NCBI GenBank assembly: GCA_002425405.1
Contig: DIME01000082.1
Coordinates: 824 to 23,653, forward strand
Direction: 5' to 3'
Length of the DNA stretch: 22,830 bases
Source of the DNA: Candidatus Accumulibacter vicinus
GTDB taxonomy: Bacteria > Pseudomonadota > Gammaproteobacteria > Burkholderiales > Rhodocyclaceae
Under the pieces are notes generated by a model. The model had not been told where the DNA came from and searched no databases. It was given only the letters and a program-made list of their open reading frames with translations. A program made the position numbers and the translations under genes. Positions 22,293 through 22,830 of the stretch are shown here, piece after piece. Numbering within the stretch: the stretch's first letter is position 1; every line of letters begins with the position of its first letter.

Positions 22293-22328
22293 TCAGCAGG
22301 GAAGCGAAATGAGTCTGGCAAGGATCAT
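22293..22328 (-). other. Possible 11-codon leader ORF upstream of the sigma-factor gene
   Basis: GGAG lies four bases before ATG 22328, the best ribosome site in this region. It opens an 11-codon ORF (MILARLISLPC) that stops 12 bases before the upstream possible sigma start at 22280. A weak promoter-like pair (TTGGCG, 17 bases, TTATTT) lies just upstream on the same strand. It could be a coupling leader or chance. The remaining bases 22329-22495 hold no gene that I can see. Confidence 0.25.
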
Positions 22329-22495
22329 TGTTCTCCAAAATAATGGGCAGCTGGACTCGCCGCCAAGGATGGCCAAGTGACTGCAGCGTCGGGCAATGCA
22401 GCGGCAGTTTATACGCAAGTGGGCGTGCAGCATAGCCAGAGCATCCGCAATTTTGACCGAATATGGCACCGTCAGCGTAGCGTCGGGTCATCTTG

Positions 22496-22504
22496 TGCTA
22501 ATAT
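22496..22504 (+). promoter_or_regulatory. Extended -10 promoter of the tRNA-Ser gene
   Basis: TGC followed by TAATAT (22499-22504) is an extended -10 element. Transcription would start near 22511, five bases before the mature tRNA end. No good -35 is seen at the right distance. Confidence 0.55.
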
Positions 22505-22515
22505 GCGCGCCCGAA

Positions 22516-22605
<90 letters not shown>

Positions 22606-22613
22606 GAATAGTT

Positions 22614-22644
22614 AAAAAAACCGCCTATACGGGCGGTTTTTTTT
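22614..22644 (+). terminator. Intrinsic terminator after tRNA-Ser
   Basis: CCGCC (22621-22625) pairs with GGCGG (22632-22636) over a six-base loop, followed by eight T (22637-22644). The preceding run of A (22614-22620) extends the stem and could let it also stop transcription from the other strand. Confidence 0.9.
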
Positions 22645-22763
22645 CGCCTGTTGGCGCGTGCCTGCGCGGGTTCCTGCGGGTTCATATTTACTTCGCTGCA
22701 GTAGCAACCGGTCCCAGTACATGCCTATTCTCTCTCTCATGCCACGGTCTTCTCTGCAATTCG

Positions 22764-22827
22764 TCGCCAGTGAATAGTGGCGAAGTTAATGAGTCAGTGC
22801 TTTGATGCCATTTTTAACCAAAAATGG
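22764..22827. repeat. Two inverted repeats at the window end
   Basis: TCGCCA (22764-22769) is inverted as TGGCGA (22778-22783), and CCATTTTT (22808-22815) is inverted exactly as AAAAATGG (22820-22827). No coding sequence is recognised between the tRNA terminator and the window end. The second hairpin could belong to a feature that continues outside. Confidence 0.4.
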
Positions 22828-22830
22828 GAA

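Noticed and set aside
22467..22481. TGGCAC sequence upstream of tRNA-Ser as a sigma-54 site
   Set aside because: The required TTGC element at the correct spacing is absent.

Overview
The window is GC-rich, densely coded chromosomal DNA from a betaproteobacterium. The gene content suggests Rhodocyclales, and a 'Candidatus Accumulibacter'-like floc-forming organism fits best: the mrdA-rodA-rlpA / dacA / ybeD-lipB-lipA cell-wall and lipoate cluster, a methylcitrate pathway pair, a PEP-CTERM exopolysaccharide-associated protein behind a sigma-54 promoter, and a PhoX phosphatase. The genus is inference; no 16S or other marker gene is present.

Layout. 1-6263: cell elongation and wall genes (end of PBP2, RodA, RlpA), a reverse-strand GAF protein, the D,D-carboxypeptidase DacA behind a clear extended -10 promoter, then the overlapping ybeD-lipB-lipA operon for protein lipoylation. 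6281-7569: a reverse-strand VTT-type membrane protein and a second, short RlpA-like protein that lacks the family histidine. 7620-10384: 2-methylcitrate synthase and 2-methylcitrate dehydratase, separated by two hairpin-forming sequences. 10401-14542, reverse strand: a zinc-type ABC importer (ATPase, permease, binding protein) preceded by an unlisted 47-residue membrane ORF that overlaps the ATPase start, and followed 34 bases later by a serralysin-like zinc protease with RTX repeats. The five genes look like one transcription unit. A dyad suitable for a metalloregulator lies upstream.

14746-16852, reverse strand: a large exosortase-sorted (PEP-CTERM) protein with a consensus -24/-12 sigma-54 promoter and an unusual double N-terminus. 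16991-17319 has no recognisable gene. 17320-19192: a GntR/UTRA regulator and a convergent PfkB/ribokinase-family kinase, probably a small sugar or nucleoside module. 19193-19490: intergenic, with a perfect 18-base palindrome and a promoter. 19491-21425: a Tat-exported PhoX-type phosphatase. 21433-22229, reverse strand: an ECF-like sigma factor overlapping a 65-residue zinc-finger anti-sigma factor. 22516-22605: tRNA-Ser(CGA) with its own promoter and terminator. The last 180 bases hold only inverted repeats.

The most interesting parts are the zinc importer/metalloprotease unit with its small membrane ORF, and the sigma-54-driven PEP-CTERM gene whose start region looks recombined.
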